From Dromiciops gliroides (Eukaryota; Chordata; Mammalia; Microbiotheria; Microbiotheriidae), in NCBI RefSeq assembly GCF_019393635.1, contig NC_057861.1:191224026-191288025 (forward strand): a DNA stretch of 64,000 bases, read 5' to 3'. The notes beneath the pieces are model-generated. The model did not search any database and was not told the origin of the DNA. It was given only the letters and a program-made list of their open reading frames with translations. The translations under genes and the position numbers were made by a program. Position 1 is the first letter of the stretch. Every line of letters begins with the position of its first letter. This document shows, piece after piece, positions 36,541 to 47,190 of the stretch.

Positions 36541-36937
36541 AACCAACAACAGCAAAACAGCACCCTTTTTGTTGTCCTTGGCTTTCCTTCATAGCTTCAG
36601 CTTATTTCAACACTAGTGACATAATATTTATGGGACTGTAACACAGTCTTTCATTTACCCTATTACATACCATTGTTTCAATATTTTTTACATTACTAAT
36701 AGAAAATTTTGTTGATCAATGTACCCATCCAGCTTCCCAAAACAAAATAAGGAAGGAACTCATCTGTCTTCATCCATCTATGCATCACTGCATATGTGAG
36801 GCACAAGCCTGATGAGTCCAGAGCTGTTGCACAAAGGTGATGCTGAATCAACCTATTGTTGACTAGTCCCTAGTTGAGATCCCCATGCATTATGGGTATG
36901 TTATAAGAATCCCCTAGGGGATTTGTAGAGTAACCTT
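36541..36937. other. Unassigned DNA
   Basis: Possibly more CR1/L3 in the first part, then nothing recognised before the solo LTR. Confidence 0.45.
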
Positions 36938-37308
36938 TGTAATGATTGGAATGACGCCACCTGCTGGAGACTTACTGTAGAAGAGTTCCACCCATAAAGC
37001 GAAGGTCTTTGAGGGCAAGACCAGGAGTCTTTTCTTTGGAAAAGGAAGTGATGCGGGCTAGTGGGAGGAGGAAGGAAGAGACTGGCTCTCAGTCTTGCTC
37101 TCTTTCCTGAGGACTCTGGTGGAGAGCGGAGCAAGAAATGTGCTCTCCCTTTAATAGATAGGAATCTAGGCCTTTCCTTCTCTCTTTACCAAATTCTTAT
37201 TCTCCTTAATAAACGCTTAAAAATCTAACTCTTGCTAAAGCTTATAATTTATTGGCGACCACTCATTAGATATTTTAGACAGACTAGCTAGAATTTTAGC
37301 CCTTAACA
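36938..37308 (+). mobile_element. Solo LTR of family 1, younger subgroup
   Basis: TGTAATGATTGGAATGACGC to CCCTTAACA with CCTT duplicated on both sides (36934-36937 and 37309-37312). By eye it is a few per cent different from the copy at 61430, many differences being at CpG positions. Contains CTTAATAAACGC. Confidence 0.9.
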
Positions 37309-37312
37309 CCTT

Positions 37313-37689
37313 GAAAGAAGTTACCTCTGGAGCCAGCTAGTCTCAACATCTACATAATTAGTTGAACTCATACAGGAAAATATCCATTCCTAACATTAGT
37401 GAGGGTGACAATATCAAATGATTAGCAACCATTTTCACTAGCTAAACACAAACCCAGGAATCACTGAGTAGGTTTGATATTAGCCAATCAATGTGGCTGA
37501 TACTGACATTAATCAGTTGGCCCTTTACTCATCACATAACATAAAATTTAGAGTATCATGATAGAGAGAAATATCACTGAATTAGTGAATATTGTGAATC
37601 TTCAGTAATAAATTATGGATTCTGTTAAAGGAAAAGATCAGTCTCTTGGTTTTAAGTAAACACATCACTGAAGTATTATAAGGGGATAA
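37313..37689. other. Unassigned DNA
   Basis: No coding or repeat signal recognised. Confidence 0.5.
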
Positions 37690-37815
37690 GTAAGAGAAAT
37701 AGACTTGGAATCAAAAGTCCTGGATTTTCCTATTTGGTACCTGTGTTACCTACAAGTCATGTCATGTTCATGAACCTCTGTGCCCCCATCTGTAAAAGGA
37801 GGATAATAATTGCTG
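37690..37815 (+). repeat. MIR
   Basis: AGACTTGGAATCAAAAGTCC, ACAAGTCATGTCATGTTCAT and TCTGTAAAAGGAGGATAATA match MIR. Directly abuts an L2 end. Confidence 0.7.
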
Positions 37816-37819
37816 TCCT

Positions 37820-38222
37820 GCTGATTTCAATAGTTAACAAACATTTATTAAGTACCTACTGTATGGCAGGAACTGTGTTGAGCACTGTGGACACAAAAAG
37901 AGGCAAAAGGCAGTCCCTGTCCTCAAGGAGCTTACAATCAAATGGGGAGACAACAAGCGAACAAATATGTAAAAATAAGCTATATACAGGATAAATAGGA
38001 AATAATCAAGAGAGGGAAGGCATTAGAATTGAGAGGGGTTGGGGAAGGCTTTCTGTAGAAAGTAGAGTTTTAGTTGGGAATTGAAGGAAGCCCAGGAGAT
38101 CAATAGACATTGCAGATGAGGGAGAGTTCCAGGAATGGGGGACAGCCAGAGAAAATGCTCAGACATGAGAGATGGAATGTCTTGTTCATGGGATAGCAAG
38201 GAGACCAGAGCCACTGGATCAA
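37820..38222 (-). mobile_element. L2 3' end, antisense
   Basis: Starts CATTTATTAAGTACCTACTG, continues CTCAAGGAGCTTACAATCAA and the AAGGAAGCCCAGGAGATCAA block characteristic of marsupial L2. Confidence 0.78.
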
Positions 38223-38415
38223 TAGAGTTATAGTGAAGACTAAATAAGATAATTGAAAGTAACTTGTAAACTATGAAATGCTATGTCACCCTCAGTCCTC
38301 CATTATACCTGATGGAGATGATTTCCAAACATATTATATATGTGTATACATACACACACATCCATATACAAATAATTTATTATTACATATAACAATTTTA
38401 TATACATATATGTAC

Positions 38416-38447
<32 letters not shown>

Positions 38448-38691
38448 CCAGGCCTGACATTTCTTCTGAGATCCAAACCAGAATTTCCAGGTGTTTTTAG
38501 ACTATCTCCATCTGGATTGCCATTGGCACCTAAAATTCAAAGGGACTAAAATTAATATCTTATTCTCTAAACCTGCTCTTTCTTCTGACTTTATTGATTC
38601 TGCCTTTGATTCTGACCATAACTGCCACAACTGAAAATTTGGGTTTGTCCTTAATTCCCTCATATTCAGCTATTAAGTCCTTTGAATTCTT
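38223..38691. other. Unassigned DNA with dinucleotide tracts
   Basis: Holds TA/CA and GT repeats. Otherwise nothing recognised. Confidence 0.5.
38415..38443. repeat. (GT)n microsatellite
   Basis: About 14 GT units, flanked by (TA/CA) alternations from 38335. Confidence 0.95.
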
Positions 38692-38694
38692 TTT

Positions 38695-38782
<88 letters not shown>

Positions 38783-38788
38783 TTTTTT
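38692..38788. repeat. (TTTC)n microsatellite
   Basis: Some 23 nearly perfect TTTC units. It lies between the TSD and the body of the SINE at 38789, so it is an expanded A-tail (GAAA on the minus strand). Confidence 0.95.
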
Positions 38789-38923
38789 GTAGGACAATGA
38801 GGGTTAAGTGACTTGCCCAGGGTCATACAGCTAGTAAGTGTCAAGTGTCTGAGACAGGATTTGAACTCAGGTCCTCCTGAATCCAGGGCTGGTGCTTTAT
38901 CCACTGTGCTACCTAGATGTCCA
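38789..38923 (-). mobile_element. SINE (WSINE1-type) with an expanded (GAAA)n tail
   Basis: TSD AAGTCCT(T/C)TGAATTCT encloses both the SINE and the neighbouring (TTTC)n tract, so the tract is this element's tail. Confidence 0.93.
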
Positions 38924-39540
38924 AGTCCTCTGAATTCTAATCCTCTATCCTCTTTTTCATCCATTACTTCTCTATTCACATATATAACAGCCTACCACAC
39001 ATGGACTATTGCTATAGCATTCTAACAACTATTTCCATTCCTTCTTCCTCCTTGCTTATTTTATTTTTTATGCTGCTGCTATAGAAACTTTTGTTATGCA
39101 TAGATCTCATCATATATCACATCTTGATCAAATATTTTGAGTAGCTCCCCATTGTCTCCCAAGCAAGGCAATTAAAAAGGTTCAAGACATAATTTCTGGG
39201 TAATTTAATCATTTTATTAAAAAGGCCAGCAAGATTATTAATAAAATAATGGTCATTTGGCCATCTCTCTTAGACCAAAGACAATCATGGGGGCCACGAT
39301 GGCTTATATGTCCTTTTAGAAGAGGAATCTTTAAAAGGATAGACAATCAACTCTGATTGGCTAAAAATTAATGAGAGAATGAATATTACATTGAGGGGCT
39401 GGACCTGAATTTTGATTATGTTGTTTACTCCTATGTTTTCCCCAGCCTTGGGTAAATCCATTCAAAGAATTTATGCCTCACTGAATCCTAAACAGAACAC
39501 AATGGCTACTCCATCTGGGTGGAGTCTGAACAAGAAAGGT
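38924..39540. other. Unassigned DNA, possibly an old antisense LTR
   Basis: TTTTATTAAAAAGGCC and several reversed AATAAA words near 39215-39250 hint at an antisense LTR end. No boundaries found. Confidence 0.35.
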
Positions 39541-40458
39541 TTTTTAAACTTAATAATATTTTATTTATTTTTCCAATTACATGTAAAGACAGTTTTCAAC
39601 ATTCATTATTTATTTATTTATTTGGGTTTTTTTAGTGAGGCAATTGGGGTTAAGTGACTTGCCCAGGGTCACACAGCTAGTAAGTGTTAAGTGTCTGAGG
39701 CCGGATTTGAACTCAGGTACTCCTGACTCCAGGGCTGGTGCTCTATCCACTGCACCACCTAGCTGCCCCTTTAACATTCATTTTTATAAGACTTTGGGTT
39801 CCAAATTTTTCTCCCTCCCTCCATTCCCCCCACCAAGACGGCAAGCAATTTGGTATAGGTTATACATGTACAATCATGTTAAACAAATTTCCACATAAAT
39901 CATGTTGTGAAAGAAGAATCAGAACAAAAGGGAAAAACCATTAGAAAGAAAAAAAACACCACAACAAAATAGTATGATTCAATCTGCATTCAGATTCCAC
40001 AGTTCTTTCCCTGAATATGGAGAGAATTTTCCATCATGAGTCTTTTGGAATTATCTTTGATCATTACATTGCTGAGATGGTCTAAGTCTATCATAGTAGA
40101 TCATCACACAATGTTGCTGTTTCCATGTATAATGTTTTTCTGGTTCTACTCACTTCACTCAGTATCAGTTCATATAAGTCTTTCCAGGTTTTTCTTAAAT
40201 CTGCCTGCTCATCATTTCTTATATCACAATAGTATTTCATTACATTCCTATACCACAACTTGTTCAGCCATTCCCCAATTGACAAGCATTCCCTCAATTT
40301 CCAATTCTTTGCCACCACAAAAAGAGCTGTTAGAAATACTTTTGTATATGTGGGTCTTTTTCCCTTTTTTATGATCTCTTTGGGATACAGACCTACCAGT
40401 GGTATTGCTGTACCAAAAGATATGCACAGTTTTATAGTCCTTTGGGCATAGTTCCAAA
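39541..40458 (-). mobile_element. L1, 5'-truncated (ORF2 end and 3' UTR), antisense
   Basis: The minus strand codes for a 75-codon open piece of the ORF2 C terminus (40091-40318: VAKNWKLRECLSIGEWLNKL, then TWKDLYELILSEVSRTRKTL), followed by a 3' UTR. GAACAAGAAAGGTT before and GAACAAGAAAGTT after the element are its TSD. A SINE is inserted in its 3' UTR. Confidence 0.85.
39620..39769 (-). mobile_element. SINE (WSINE1-type) in L1 3' UTR
   Basis: AACATTCATT on both sides is the TSD. Confidence 0.92.
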
Positions 40459-41063
40459 TTTCAGAACAAGAAAGTTATTCTAATCTCATTATCAGTAATG
40501 TTCTTCAAGAGACTAAGCTTTTTAAAATCAGGACTTCAGAAAAAGGGGAAAACTCTGGATCTCCCCAAATCATTGGTTGTTAATAATCATTTCCCTCATT
40601 CCCCCATTTGATTCTATTGAGAGGTGTGGTCTTCTCAATGAATCACTAATTGCTATGGTAAACACTTCATCAAAGATTTCTAATTATGAGACATATGAGG
40701 GGAGAAAATGTAAGAGGAAAGGGAAAAATGGACAGGCCCTTTGACAAAATCAGGGGGGTTGGGCAATCCCTTTGATAAGTAGATCTTACAGATAAAATGT
40801 GCAAAGGGGAAAAGTACAACAGTAAAATAAAATTCTTATCCCTCTGGTTCTTTGGAAACATCTGATGCAGCCCCCTGGTTCAGGTGTAGTCTCAGAGCAG
40901 TTCATCTCTGGTTCACATCACTTGTAGATCTTCTCTGCCAAAAAATTCCTATACAATTGGTCTTCACATGATTTTAAATTTACTTTCCCAATAACCAAGT
41001 CAGATAATGAAAATTAGCTCAAAACGTATGTCTGTATTATTAGCAATTTATTTATTTATTTAT
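40459..41063. other. Unassigned DNA
   Basis: The continuation of the sequence interrupted by the L1 at 39541. Nothing recognised. Confidence 0.45.
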
Positions 41064-41203
41064 TTTTAGTGAGGCAATTGGGGTTAAGTGACTTGCCCAG
41101 GGTCACACAGCTAGTAAGTGTTAAGTGTCTGAGGCCGGATTTGAACTCAGGTACTCCTAACTCCAGGGCCGGTGCTCTATCCACTGTGCCACCTAGCCGC
41201 CCC
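41064..41203 (-). mobile_element. SINE (WSINE1-type)
   Basis: (TTTA)n-rich tail. The TSD AGCAA(A)TT is imperfect. Confidence 0.92.
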
Positions 41204-41289
41204 AGCAAATTAAATTTAGAACCTTTTAACCAGGGAATTTATAATTTTTAGTTAACCAAGTGTGTGTACATACACATACACACACAAAC

Positions 41290-41290
41290 A

Positions 41291-41326
<36 letters not shown>
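41290..41326. repeat. (CATA)n microsatellite
   Basis: About nine CATA units following CACACA repeats. Confidence 0.93.
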
Positions 41327-41419
41327 TGAAACTCAGATACAAACAGAAAATTAGAATTCAATCTTTATACTTGGCATTATTCATTCCCCGATTAGGAGGA
41401 TGAAATTCTGCTAAGCAAT

Positions 41420-41501
41420 TTTTTATTTTATATATTTTAAATATTTAAAATATAAAATATATAAAATAATATATAATATATAAAAATATATTTTAAATAT
41501 T
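41420..41501. repeat. AT-only block between 10-base direct repeats
   Basis: Bases 41420-41501 contain only A and T, include the palindrome-rich TATATTTTAAATATTTAAAA, and are bounded by GCTAAGCAAT on each side (41410-41419 and 41502-41511). Confidence 0.85.
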
Positions 41502-41577
41502 GCTAAGCAATAGAACACTTTTTGCAAGAAGGATGGACTCTAATATAAAAATGAATTCATTTAAAAGTTTCCAGATT

Positions 41578-41765
41578 GGGGCAGCTAGGTGGCGCAGTAG
41601 ATAAAGCACTGGCCCTGGATTCAGGAGGACCTGAGTTCAAATCTGTCCTCAGATACTTGACACTTACTAACTAGTTTTGTGACCCTGGGCAAGTCACTTA
41701 ACGCTCATTGCCCTGCAAAACAAACTAACAAACAAAAACAAAGCAAAACAACAACAACAACAAAA
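41578..41765 (+). mobile_element. SINE (WSINE1-type)
   Basis: Long CAA-rich tail. TSD GTT(T/G)CCAGATT. Confidence 0.92.
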
Positions 41766-42714
41766 AGTTGCCAGATTAACTTAAATTATAACAAAACATT
41801 CTGGAATGGGGTATATAAATACACTGAATAATCAATTTTAAAACACTGCATATCAAGTAAGTTATTTACGATAAAACATTTTCGACTTCTAGTCATGTTC
41901 AAATGAATAACCCCTAACAAAAGTGAACCTCTTTAAGGCATTTACAAGATAAACCACAGGCCATTCTTCTTCTAAAATAACTAATTATACTGATAATCTT
42001 TCCTTAACACGTAACTGAGACAATTATGATATTCACTAAATAACAGAACTGTGGCCTAGTTTCACAGATCTTTGCATCATTTGTCTAATTATCTCCATAC
42101 CATTGTGAGAAATTAAAGGACCTTAGTTTACACAGGATTATATAACTAATAACAGATGTCAAGGCTAAATGCTTAATCAGTTAGTTGGAAGATAGGAAGG
42201 ACTAAAATTCCAGGTCAAAAAGCTCAAATATTATACCTGCATCTTATTATAGTAACTGACATGTGCTCCAGTATTAGCCTATAAGATAAAGACTTAATAT
42301 CGTGTTCATGCTGATCATCTGACATGAATATAGACATTTGCCATAAAAGAAGAATAGGGACATAGGAGAAAGTGTTCTCTTATCTTGATGTCAATTACAG
42401 GGGAAAATTATATAGCTAGCCAATCGCAATGAGCCAGGCTTAAAGTCATCCAGTTGGGATATTTTCCATTCAAGAGGAAATTTCATATTGGGGAAATTGA
42501 GTCAGGAAAATCCTATCTTCACTAATGCCAAGAGTTGTTCTCCCAGCCTTTCCTATAAGAATTCCACCTGTAGTTCATATATGTAAACTCCATAGGGTTG
42601 CTGGCATCATCATAACGACCAGCCATGGCTCCAGAGGACTAGTGAAGAAATGTGTCAACCCACCTCCTGATGGAGAGATAAAAGTCAGAGTATAGAATGA
42701 ATATTTGTATGTAC

Positions 42715-42745
<31 letters not shown>

Positions 42746-42822
42746 TGTATGTATGTATATGTCGTCCTTCCTTCCTCTCTCCCTCTTTCTCTCCCTTTCT
42801 TTCTTTCTATTAGAATATATTG
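41766..42822. other. Unassigned AT-rich DNA with a (GTAT)n tract
   Basis: No coding or transposon signal recognised. Confidence 0.5.
42709..42758. repeat. (GTAT)n microsatellite
   Basis: About 12 GTAT units, followed by pyrimidine-rich sequence. Confidence 0.93.
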
Positions 42823-42972
42823 GGCAGCTAGGTGGTGCAGTGGATAAAGCATGGGCCCTAGATTCAGGAGGACCTGAGTTCAAATTCGGCCTCGGACACT
42901 TGACACTTAACTAGCTGTGTGACCTTGGGCAAGTCACTTAACCCCAATTGCCTCACCAAAAAAAAAAAAAAG
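42823..42972 (+). mobile_element. SINE (WSINE1-type), first of a tandem pair
   Basis: TSD AGAATATAT. The same word occurs a third time after the second SINE. Confidence 0.92.
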
Positions 42973-42985
42973 AATATATCGTAAG

Positions 42986-43130
42986 AGGGTAGCTAGGTGG
43001 CACAGTGGATAAAGCACAGACCCTGGATTCAGGAAGACCTGAGTTCAAATCCGACCTCAGACACTTGACACTTACTAGTTGTGTGACCCTGGGCAAGTCA
43101 CTTAACCCTCATTGCCCTGCCCCCCCCAAA
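42986..43130 (+). mobile_element. SINE (WSINE1-type), second of a tandem pair
   Basis: TSD AGAATATATC(G/A)TAA. It entered next to the TSD of the first copy. Confidence 0.92.
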
Positions 43131-43499
43131 AGAATATATCATAAAATATACATAGTAAATATTCTTTTACACTAGGAGGAAGATATATCAGCTCCACAAT
43201 GAGAAAGATCCCAATTTAAAATGGGGGGAAATTCCCCAAAGTCACTGACTGGGATGGAAAACTGGAACTCAAGAATATGTTGAGTTGCTGGTTTCCCTAC
43301 ATATCTTCCATTTCCTAAAGTTTTTTCTCTTTTCCCACATATCCCTAGCTGGCAAGAATTTGGAACCATATTGTTTGTTTCTCAAATGAAAAAATAAAAA
43401 CTGTCTTTTCTCTCCAAAGTTCTCTAGGCAACTGTTTCCCTTATGTAAGTACATGACTTTCCAGGTTTGAAGCTCATTGTATATATACATTCTCTTAGT
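43131..43499. other. Unassigned DNA
   Basis: Two short minus-strand frames (43172-43490) without recognised motifs. Nothing supported. Confidence 0.5.
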
Positions 43500-43615
43500 C
43501 TAAAGCTCAGGGGAGTTAATTTGCTTATCCATGGTCACAACACTGTGTCAATATGAGATCAGCATTCAGGTCTTCCTAACACCAAGTCCAGTACTCTATC
43601 CACTATAGCATACCT
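43500..43615 (-). repeat. MIR-like fragment
   Basis: AATTTGCTTATCCATGGTCA and AGTCCAGTACTCTATCCACT resemble antisense MIR. Confidence 0.55.
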
Positions 43616-43629
43616 CTTTATTAGAGACA

Positions 43630-43855
43630 GCTGATGGCACAGAAGTTGGTTGCAGTATATACACTGGGCCCAGAGTCAAGAAGAACTGAGTTCAATTCTA
43701 GCTTTATATATTTAGTAGCTGTGTGACCCTGGGCAAGTCACTTAATCTCTGCCTCAGTTTCCTCAACTATAAAATGGGAATAGTAATAGTACCTATCTCA
43801 CAGGGTTGTTATGAGGATCAATTGTATTAATATTTATAAAAAGTACTTAGCTGGA
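43630..43855 (+). repeat. MIR/CORE-SINE, long copy
   Basis: GCTGTGTGACCCTGGGCAAG, CTCAGTTTCCTCAACTATAA and GGTTGTTATGAGGATCAATT give a nearly complete MIR-type core and 3' part with a tRNA-like head. Confidence 0.8.
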
Positions 43856-44273
43856 AGAAAGGGAAAGGGAGAGGCAGAATGGGGTAAAGTAACTCACATA
43901 ACAGAAACAAGAAAAAGCTTATGGAGTGGAGGGGAAGATGGGAGAGATGTGGGGGAGTGAGTGAGCCTTACCCTCATCAGAACTGGCTCAAAGAGGGAAT
44001 AACATATATACTCAAGTGGGTATAGTAATATATCTTTCCCTGTGGGAAAGTGGGAGGGGGAGGGGATAAGGGGGAAGAGGTGAAGGAAGGGAGGGCAAAT
44101 TGGGGGAGGGGACAGTAAAAAGCAAAACACTTTTGAGGAGAGATAGGGTGAAAGAAGATAGAAAATAGAGTAAATATCAAGTGGAGGGAATAGGATGGAG
44201 GGTGACAGTTAACAATAGTAACTGTGAAAGAGATGATGAGCAGGACACTATCAGAAGGACTTAAGAAAAATGC

Positions 44274-44431
44274 AGGGGCAGCTAGGTGTGTAGTGGATAA
44301 AGCACCGGCCTTGGATTCAGGAGGACCTGAGTTCAAATTCAGCCTCAGACACTTGGCACTTGCTAGCTGTGTGACCCTGGGCAAGTCACTTAACTCCCAT
44401 TGCCCTGCAAAAAAAAGAAAAAGAAAAAAGA
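44274..44431 (+). mobile_element. SINE (WSINE1-type) in L1 derivative
   Basis: TSD AAGAAAAATGCA. The head carries a small change (GGTGTGTAGTGG). Confidence 0.92.
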
Positions 44432-44511
44432 AAAATGCAAACTATCTATAGAGAAAGAACTTGGTATCTGAATACAGATTGAAGTATAATTTTTTTTTAG
44501 TTCCTCTTTCT

Positions 44512-44671
44512 ATTTTTGTTGTTTTTTTGCAATGCAATGGGGGTTAAGTGACTTGCCCAGGGTCACACAGCTAGTAAGTGTCAAGTGTCTGAGCCAGATT
44601 TGAACTCAGGTCCTCCTGAATCCAGGGCCAGTGCTTTATTCACTGCGCCACCTAGCTGCCCCCTAGTTCCT
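44512..44671 (-). mobile_element. SINE (WSINE1-type) in L1 derivative
   Basis: TSD TAGTTCCTCTTTCTA on both sides. Confidence 0.93.
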
Positions 44672-44895
44672 CTTTCTAAAGTTATTTTGTCTGTTTTCTT
44701 TCACAACCTGACTGAGGTAGAGATGTTTTGCATGACTGCACATGTATAACTTATATTAAATTGCCTGAATTCTTAGGGAGGGGTGGAAAGGGAGGGAGGA
44801 AGAGAATTTGGAACACAAAGTTTTTAAAAATCAATGTGAAATTTTGGTTTTTTACATATAACTTGGGGGAAATTGTAAATAAATTAATTCATATT

Positions 44896-44980
44896 TTAAA
44901 AAGTGCTTGGGACAGAGCCTGGCACATAATAGGAATTTCATAAATGCTAGTTCACTTAATCCTTCCCTCCCTTTCTTAAG
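44896..44980 (+). mobile_element. Short L2/MIR-like 3' end
   Basis: GGGACAGAGCCTGGCACATA followed by ATAAATGCTAG resembles the L2 terminus, right after the L1 derivative. Confidence 0.55.
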
Positions 44981-45144
44981 TGCTTGCTAATTTTCTAACT
45001 CTGTGTTAGGCATTATGGCTAGGCAACCTAAACAGAAAACATGGTCCATGCCATCAAGATATTTTGCCTTATTTTCATTACTGAACAATATAAATATGAT
45101 GAACTATAGGATTTGGGATTGTTAAGTACTGCCCAAGGAGAAGG

Positions 45145-45715
45145 AAAGTTATAAATTAGTGTTGTAAAAAGAAATAATTTACTCAGTGTGGTAAAAATTA
45201 TTTGTGGTATAGGCAGCTTTTGAAGGACCTCCCCTTTTGGGGGAGAAAAGATTGAACACTCCCTGAAGGGAGGTTAGAGGGCACTTCTGAAATGCTAGCT
45301 CTGGAGTCACTTCCAGAACGCTAGTTCACACGCTCTGTATGGCAACTGTGGTCCTGGTGGCGTGTGCTAGTTCTTGGTCTGGCGGGCTGTTCAGGTGTTT
45401 GGTGACTTAATGATGGAAAACCCTGAATTCCTTTGAACTAGCTTAATAGAAAATGGTCTGAGGATTGCATAAGCTAAGTTTAGAGTTAAGAATATCTATC
45501 TGTATTTCTATTTTCTTATTTCCTTATCTTTGATTTTTATTAATTTCGCCTTTGTTGTTTAATTAACTTCCAAGTAATACAATCTGATCCTTTTGTGAAC
45601 TAATGCTTAGAGGCTCCTTTCTTATTGGCCTGTGAGAAATATCTAAAAAGGGCAGTTCAGAGAGGAGGGTTAAACCTGAAAGGTCCCTCATATTTCCAGG
45701 ACCCCAATATTAAGG
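45145..45715 (+). mobile_element. Possible solo LTR of a third family
   Basis: A GC-richer, repeat-like block (CTCCCCTTTTGGGGGAGAAA, later CAGTTCAGAGAGGAGGGTTA and GGTCCCTCATATTTCCAGGA) with LTR-like composition between AT-rich flanks. No clean TSD found, boundaries approximate. Confidence 0.35.
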
Positions 45716-45924
45716 TGAGTCACCCAAATAATGCTCCTTATATCAAATTTTGGCCCTCACACTCAGAGAACACTGACTGTATTCCTGTCAAAACATTTGA
45801 AGTTTGCATCCTCATGGAACTAGGTTCAAGCCTAGCCTCAGTAAGAAAACCACTTTAATTGGAGACCTCAAGCAGATACTAGATTAGATAACAACTTTTG
45901 AGGTTCTTTTCAGCTCTCAGAATA

Positions 45925-46170
45925 GATGATATACATACTCAAGTAGGTATAGTAATATATTTTTGCCCTGAGGAGAGGGGGGGAGGGAAAAAAGGTGGGG
46001 GGGGAGAAGGGAAGGAGGAAAGGGCAGATTGGGGGAGAGAGCAGTAAAAAGCAAAACACTTTCAAGGAAGATGAAGATGTTCTGCATTACTGCGCCAGTA
46101 TGACATATTGAATTGCTTGATCTCATAGGGAGGGTTGAGGAGGGAGGGAGGAAGAACAATTTAGAACCAA
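45925..46170 (+). mobile_element. Short L1 derivative: inter-ORF piece joined to 3' UTR
   Basis: The inter-ORF phrase ATACATACTCAAGTAGGTAT and a G-rich tract run into AAAACACTTTCAAGGAAG and then straight into the 3' UTR (TTGAATTGCTTGATCTCATA, GGGAGGGAGGAAGAAC). A more reduced relative of the copies on either side. Confidence 0.6.
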
Positions 46171-47190
46171 GAATTAGCTCAGGGACCCTGATCTCATTGG
46201 AGTGGGCTCATGGAGGGGATAGCTTTCATACTCAATTGGGAGGAGCAATCTATTTAACCCTGCAGGAAAATAGGAGGGGAAGAAGATAAGGAAGGAAGGG
46301 TGAAAAAAGGGAGTGCAGAGTGAGGGAGAGGATAGTCAGAAGTAAAACACTTCTGAGGAGGAATAGATAAAAAGAAGATAGAGTAAATGTCACGGGAAGG
46401 GAGTGGAATGGAGGGAAATAGTTATGATGATTGATTATAATGGCAAACCGTATGGTACCTATTTTGCTGGGCTTTTATGAAGAAAATTCTCTGTCAAGCT
46501 TAAGGTAGGTACTATATACAGGTTATGATGAACAGGATACTATCAGAAAAACCTGGAAAGACCTACATGAACTGAAGTAGAGTGAAATGTACTGTATACA
46601 AAATAAGAGCAATAGTGGAGGATGATCTGCTGGGAAGCATGTGGTTATTTTCAGCAAGGCAATGATCCAATATAACCCTGAAGGACTTACGAAGATTGCA
46701 GCCCATCTGCAGAGAAAAAACTTGATAGTATCTGAAAACATATGGAAATACATTTAAAATTTTTTTTTCTTTTCCTCTTTGACAATTTCTTTCTTTTTTT
46801 TTTTTCAGTGAGGCAATTGGGGTTAAGTGACTTGCCCAGGGTCACACAGCTAGTAAGTATTAAGTGTCTGAGGCTGGATTTGAACTCAGGTACTCCTGAC
46901 TCCAGGGCCGGTGCTCTATCCACTGTGCCACCTAGCTGCCCTTGACAATTTCTTAATCTGAAGGTTTGGGGGGGGGGTGTTACTGTTTTCTCTCACAACT
47001 AGCTAATATGGGAATTTTTCCATGACTACTCATGTATAACTTATTTTGAATTGCTTGAGTTCTTGTGGGTAGGGGGTGCGAATGGAGGGGGGGGGAGAGA
47101 AGTTGGAACACAAAGTTTTTTTTTTAATTGATGTTAAAATGTTGTTTTTACACATATTTTGGAAAATAAAATTCTATTCAAAGACAAAAA
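46171..47190 (+). mobile_element. ORF2-less L1 derivative
   Basis: Inter-ORF sequence (CTCATTGGAGTGGGCTCATG, a G-rich tract) is joined to the same 200-base segment as in the copy at 15009-15833 (TTATGATGATTGATTATAAT ... GGTTATGATGAACAGG). The ORF2 tail, 3' UTR and AATAAAATTCTATTC end follow. One SINE insertion. Confidence 0.72.
46795..46941 (-). mobile_element. SINE (WSINE1-type) in L1 derivative
   Basis: TSD TTGACAATTTCTT on both sides. Confidence 0.93.

Larger units (their letters stand above)
43860..44895 (+). mobile_element. ORF2-less L1 derivative with two SINE insertions
   Basis: The first 300 bases match the inter-ORF region of the L1 at 1963-4379 (AAAAAGCTTATGGAGTGGAG and TCATCAGAACTGGCTCAAAG). 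It then goes directly to the end of ORF2 (GAGCAGGACACTATCAGAAG) and the 3' UTR. Essentially all of ORF2 is absent. SINEs at 44274 and 44512. Confidence 0.72.

Noticed and set aside
38560-38979. A 139-codon frame with a (KKER)n repeat
   Set aside because: Product of translating a (GAAA)n microsatellite and a SINE.
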